Below are positions 6,364 to 8,768 of a DNA stretch of 8,768 nt, piece by piece. Every line of letters begins with the position of its first letter. Position 1 is the first letter of the stretch. The notes beneath the pieces were generated by a model. That model saw nothing but the letters and a program-made list of their open reading frames with translations. It had not been told where the DNA came from and made no database searches. A program made the position numbers and the translations under genes. This DNA comes from a bacterium (lineage in GTDB: Bacteria; Ratteibacteria; UBA8468; B48-G9; JAFGKM01), in contig JAKPNC010000081.1 in NCBI GenBank assembly GCA_029548585.1, positions 1 through 8,768 of the forward strand. Reading direction: 5' to 3'.

Positions 6364-7641
6364 ATGGGCAAACTTGCAGTAACAGGGGGCAAAAAAGCGG
6401 TTTCGAAAGAAATTGAAAAAGATCCCGTTTATGGTGAAATGGTCAATGAGGAAGTGGAGTCGTTAAGCAGGCTTATAAAGGCAAGAAAGATATCGAAGTC
6501 AAACACTGTTCTTGATTTTGAAAAAGAATGGGCTGACCACCTTGGAGTCAAGTATTCGCTGGCCCAGTGCAACGGTACATCCACCCTTCATGCCGCCTAT
6601 TTCGGGGTAGTTAAAGAAACGGGCGATGAGATTATAGCGCCCGTGCATACCCATCTTTCCGCAGCTTCCATTATCACGGCAGGGGGCATTCCCGTTTTCT
6701 GCGACATAGATCCCCTTACGTTAAATATAGACCCGGAGCTTATAGAGGAAAAAATAACAGGAAGAACAAGGGCGATAAGCGTTACGCACTGCTACGGACA
6801 TCCTGCCGATATGGACAGGATAAAAGATGTTGCGGGGAAACATAATCTCGCAGTAATCGAAGACTGTTCTCATGCCCATGGAACAGAATATAAAGGGAAA
6901 AAGGTTGGTTCTGTCGGGGATATAGGATGTTTCAGTCTCCAGGGGCAGAAGCTTATGACTGGAGGCGAAGCAGGAATTTTATCCACAGGCAGCCTGGAAT
7001 ACTACGAAAGGGCGATATTCCTGGGTCATTTTGAAAGGGTGAATTCTCTCAGTTTGCCGGAATACCGGCCGTATGCGGGAAGAGAGGATACCCCTGTAAT
7101 GAACGTTTCTTTCAAGTACAGGGCGCATCCTTTGGCCATAGAAATGGCGAGGGTTGAAAAGAAATACATGGAGCACCGCAATTCCCTGCAGATGAAAAAC
7201 TGTAATTACATAAGTAAAGGGCTTGAAAAGATAGAAGGTTTCGACGGTCCGTTTATTGCGCCGTATGCGACAAAAGTGGCGTGGCTTGAATATCTTGTCC
7301 GTTTTTACCCGGAAGATTTCCGCGGAATAAGCAGGAAGAGAGTTATTGAAGCCCTCCAGGCAGAAGGCGTGGAAGCTTCTCCCGGACGTGCGGGTTACCT
7401 TCCGCTTGTAAGGCAGCCGCTTCTCCATGCTAAGGTTCCATCTCCATGCAGTCCTTTGTGGGATCACTACCTGAAGGAGTCCGGTAGGTTTTCAAACTGG
7501 ACTTTTCCTGCAGCGGACAGGTCTCTTGATGAACGAATCGGCATCAATAACTTCAGAGACAGGCTTTTTGACGAGGAATATCTCCAGCAGGTAATAGAGG
7601 CGTTCAGCAAGATTTCGATATACAGGAAGGAGCTGATGTAA
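6364..7641 (+). CDS. DegT/DnrJ/EryC1/StrS family PLP-dependent aminotransferase
   Basis: The 425-residue protein is a fold-type I PLP enzyme of the sugar aminotransferase family; members usually transfer an amino group from Glu or Gln to a keto-sugar nucleotide or, as in AHBA synthase, to a cyclic ketone. Visible family features are the N-terminal LAVTGGKKAV, NGTSTLHAA at 70-78 (phosphate-binding region), D167 in VIEDCSHAHG (pyridine-nitrogen contact), and K196 in CFSLQGQKLMTGGEAG as the Schiff-base lysine. The dimer-type region with R253 (FKYRAHPLAIEMA) is also present. The lysine loop is LQGQK rather than the more usual F-H-x-x-K. The QC at 68-69 replaces the SS or AS common before N-G-T. 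It is slightly longer than the ~370-400 typical length and no domain is missing. No nucleotide-sugar genes lie nearby, so a sugar-nucleotide substrate is uncertain. The stop TAA (7639-7641) is 33 nt before the amidohydrolase start, in the same frame. Confidence 0.92.
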   Translation: MGKLAVTGGKKAVSKEIEKDPVYGEMVNEEVESLSRLIKARKISKSNTVLDFEKEWADHLGVKYSLAQCNGTSTLHAAYFGVVKETGDEIIAPVHTHLSAASIITAGGIPVFCDIDPLTLNIDPELIEEKITGRTRAISVTHCYGHPADMDRIKDVAGKHNLAVIEDCSHAHGTEYKGKKVGSVGDIGCFSLQGQKLMTGGEAGILSTGSLEYYERAIFLGHFERVNSLSLPEYRPYAGREDTPVMNVSFKYRAHPLAIEMARVEKKYMEHRNSLQMKNCNYISKGLEKIEGFDGPFIAPYATKVAWLEYLVRFYPEDFRGISRKRVIEALQAEGVEASPGRAGYLPLVRQPLLHAKVPSPCSPLWDHYLKESGRFSNWTFPAADRSLDERIGINNFRDRLFDEEYLQQVIEAFSKISIYRKELM

Positions 7642-7674
7642 CAAATAGTGTTTCTTGTGGAAAGGGAGGCAACA

Positions 7675-8768
7675 ATGGCAGGAACCATGATATTTGACAG
7701 CTGGACGATGTACGGCCCGGGTCCTGGAAGGGATCCCGACGAAAAGTGGAAGCTCGAACAGCTTGTTGATGACATGGATTTTTACGGCATAACCGGCGCG
7801 CTTGTAAGACATGAACAGGGATATTATTACGACCCCATGTTTGTAAACAGAATGCTTGTAAAAGAAATATCCGCTTACAGGAAACGCCTGTTTCCATGCT
7901 GGCTTGTCATGCCTCACCAGGCAGGAGATTTCCCGGAACCGAAAGAACTTCAGAAGATGATGGAGGGAGAGGATATAAGGGCGGTATGGATGGTTCCTGA
8001 GAAACAGGGATACCCGGTTCACAGGGATGTTCTCGGCCCTCTTGCCGATTATCTAAACGAAAGCAGGATCCCGATACTTCTCAGTATAAAGGATATTGTT
8101 CCGACCTATGAAAACATCCTGGCTTTCTGCAGGATCTTCAATAAATGTCCCGTCATAATAGGAGAAGCAAGGTGGGCAAGCTACTGGAGGTTGATATCTT
8201 CTGTCATGGATGCCTGTCCAAACGCTTTTCTCGAATTCCACAAGTTCCAGGGCAACAGGGCTGTGGAAATGTTCAGCGAAAGATACGGCAGCGAAAGACT
8301 GATGTTCGGCTCGGGTCTTCTCAGATGTTCTGCGGGGGCGGCGCGTGGGTTTGTGGATTTTTCTCTTCTTGATAAAAAAAGAGTGGAGAAGTTTGCGGGC
8401 AAAAACCTTGCAAAACTGCTTAAGAGGTCTCCCGAAGGGGTTGTCAGAGAAGCTGAATCCGTTGATATCATAGTTGATACTGTTTGCCGCGGAAAACCCG
8501 TACCCGTTCCGGTTATCGATGCTCACTGCCATATCCTTCATAAAGGACTTCAGGGAACAGGATCTGTTTACCTTATGCCTGAAGGAGACCTGAAAGGCAT
8601 ATTGAAAATCAACCGGCATATCGGAATAGACATGGCTGCGGTGATGTCGTGGATTGGTCCTGTAGGACAATTGATAACACATGCCAACCAGGTTGTTGCC
8701 GAAGCGGTAAAGGCTGCTCCCGAAGAGATAGCCGGCCTTTCAACCTGCAATCCCGTTCAGCAGTCTGA
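7675..8768 (+). CDS. Tandem amidohydrolase-2 family protein with degenerate first module (partial, runs off right edge)
   Basis: The reading frame is open from ATG 7675 to the last base (364 full codons). The start has GGGAGG (7664-7669) 5 nt upstream; in-frame GTGs at 7648 and 7657 lack such a site. Two modules of the amidohydrolase-2 (ACMSD-like, TIM-barrel) family are visible. Module 1, about 5-255, keeps the fold pattern: IFDSWTMYG, then LVDDMDFYGITGALV, and a C-terminal RLMFGSGLLRC plus GKNLAKLL (242-249). However, the usual D-x-H-x-H is D8-S-W-T-M12 and the FGSD aspartate is G214, so most metal ligands are gone. Module 2 begins near 278 with VPVIDAHCHILH (D282, H284, H286), followed by HIGIDMAAVMSW, and is cut by the window edge. 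It should be a cytosolic hydrolase, decarboxylase or lactonase on an unknown substrate, probably working with the DegT enzyme just upstream. Confidence 0.85.
   Translation, partial: MAGTMIFDSWTMYGPGPGRDPDEKWKLEQLVDDMDFYGITGALVRHEQGYYYDPMFVNRMLVKEISAYRKRLFPCWLVMPHQAGDFPEPKELQKMMEGEDIRAVWMVPEKQGYPVHRDVLGPLADYLNESRIPILLSIKDIVPTYENILAFCRIFNKCPVIIGEARWASYWRLISSVMDACPNAFLEFHKFQGNRAVEMFSERYGSERLMFGSGLLRCSAGAARGFVDFSLLDKKRVEKFAGKNLAKLLKRSPEGVVREAESVDIIVDTVCRGKPVPVPVIDAHCHILHKGLQGTGSVYLMPEGDLKGILKINRHIGIDMAAVMSWIGPVGQLITHANQVVAEAVKAAPEEIAGLSTCNPVQQS

Noticed and set aside
7642..7674. Read-through fusion of the DegT enzyme and the amidohydrolase, which share a reading frame
   Set aside because: The TAA stop is followed by a separate strong GGGAGG site and ATG. 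No recoding signal is seen, so two ordinary genes are the simpler reading.
7492..8682. Minus-strand open frames of up to 209 codons opposite the DegT and amidohydrolase genes
   Set aside because: The plus strand holds a continuous frame with clear DegT and amidohydrolase motifs and a strong ribosome site. The minus-strand frames show no recognisable domains.

Overview
The window suggests a bacterial chromosome: it has the 3' end of a bacterial 23S rRNA, an NAD+-dependent (bacterial) DNA ligase, a Xer recombinase, Shine-Dalgarno sequences before most genes and sigma70-like promoter hexamers. A cyclophilin with an N-terminal signal peptide fits a Gram-negative cell plan but does not prove it. 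Arginine is mostly AGG/AGA (17 of 21 Arg codons in the last gene by hand count). I cannot name the phylum. An uncultured or little-studied lineage is plausible, but that is inference.

Layout: positions 1-236 are the last part of a 23S rRNA gene read rightwards. No 5S rRNA or tRNA follows. An intrinsic terminator (249-284) comes 12 nt after the rRNA and can work on both strands. Positions 326-4159 hold a leftward group in transcription order: ligA (4159-2144), a XerD-type tyrosine recombinase (2140-1256) and, after a 57-nt gap with its own promoter, a TIM-barrel sugar-phosphate isomerase/epimerase (1198-326). This group converges on the rRNA operon and shares its terminator.

Positions 4160-4361 are a divergent promoter region with a candidate promoter on each strand and a perfect 12-bp palindrome between them. 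Positions 4362-8768 hold a rightward series with gaps of 57, 23, 29 and 33 nt: a YjbQ/UPF0047 protein, an exported cyclophilin-type peptidyl-prolyl isomerase, a ten-helix EamA/DMT transporter, a DegT/DnrJ/EryC1/StrS-type PLP enzyme, and a long amidohydrolase gene that runs off the right edge.

The first genes on each side of the divergent region are housekeeping. The accessory part is the transporter, DegT enzyme and amidohydrolase, which look like a small uncharacterised metabolic cassette. The isomerase gene on the other strand may or may not belong to the same pathway. The most unusual object is the last gene: it encodes two amidohydrolase-2 modules in tandem. The first has lost nearly all expected metal ligands, while the second keeps the D-x-H-x-H motif.
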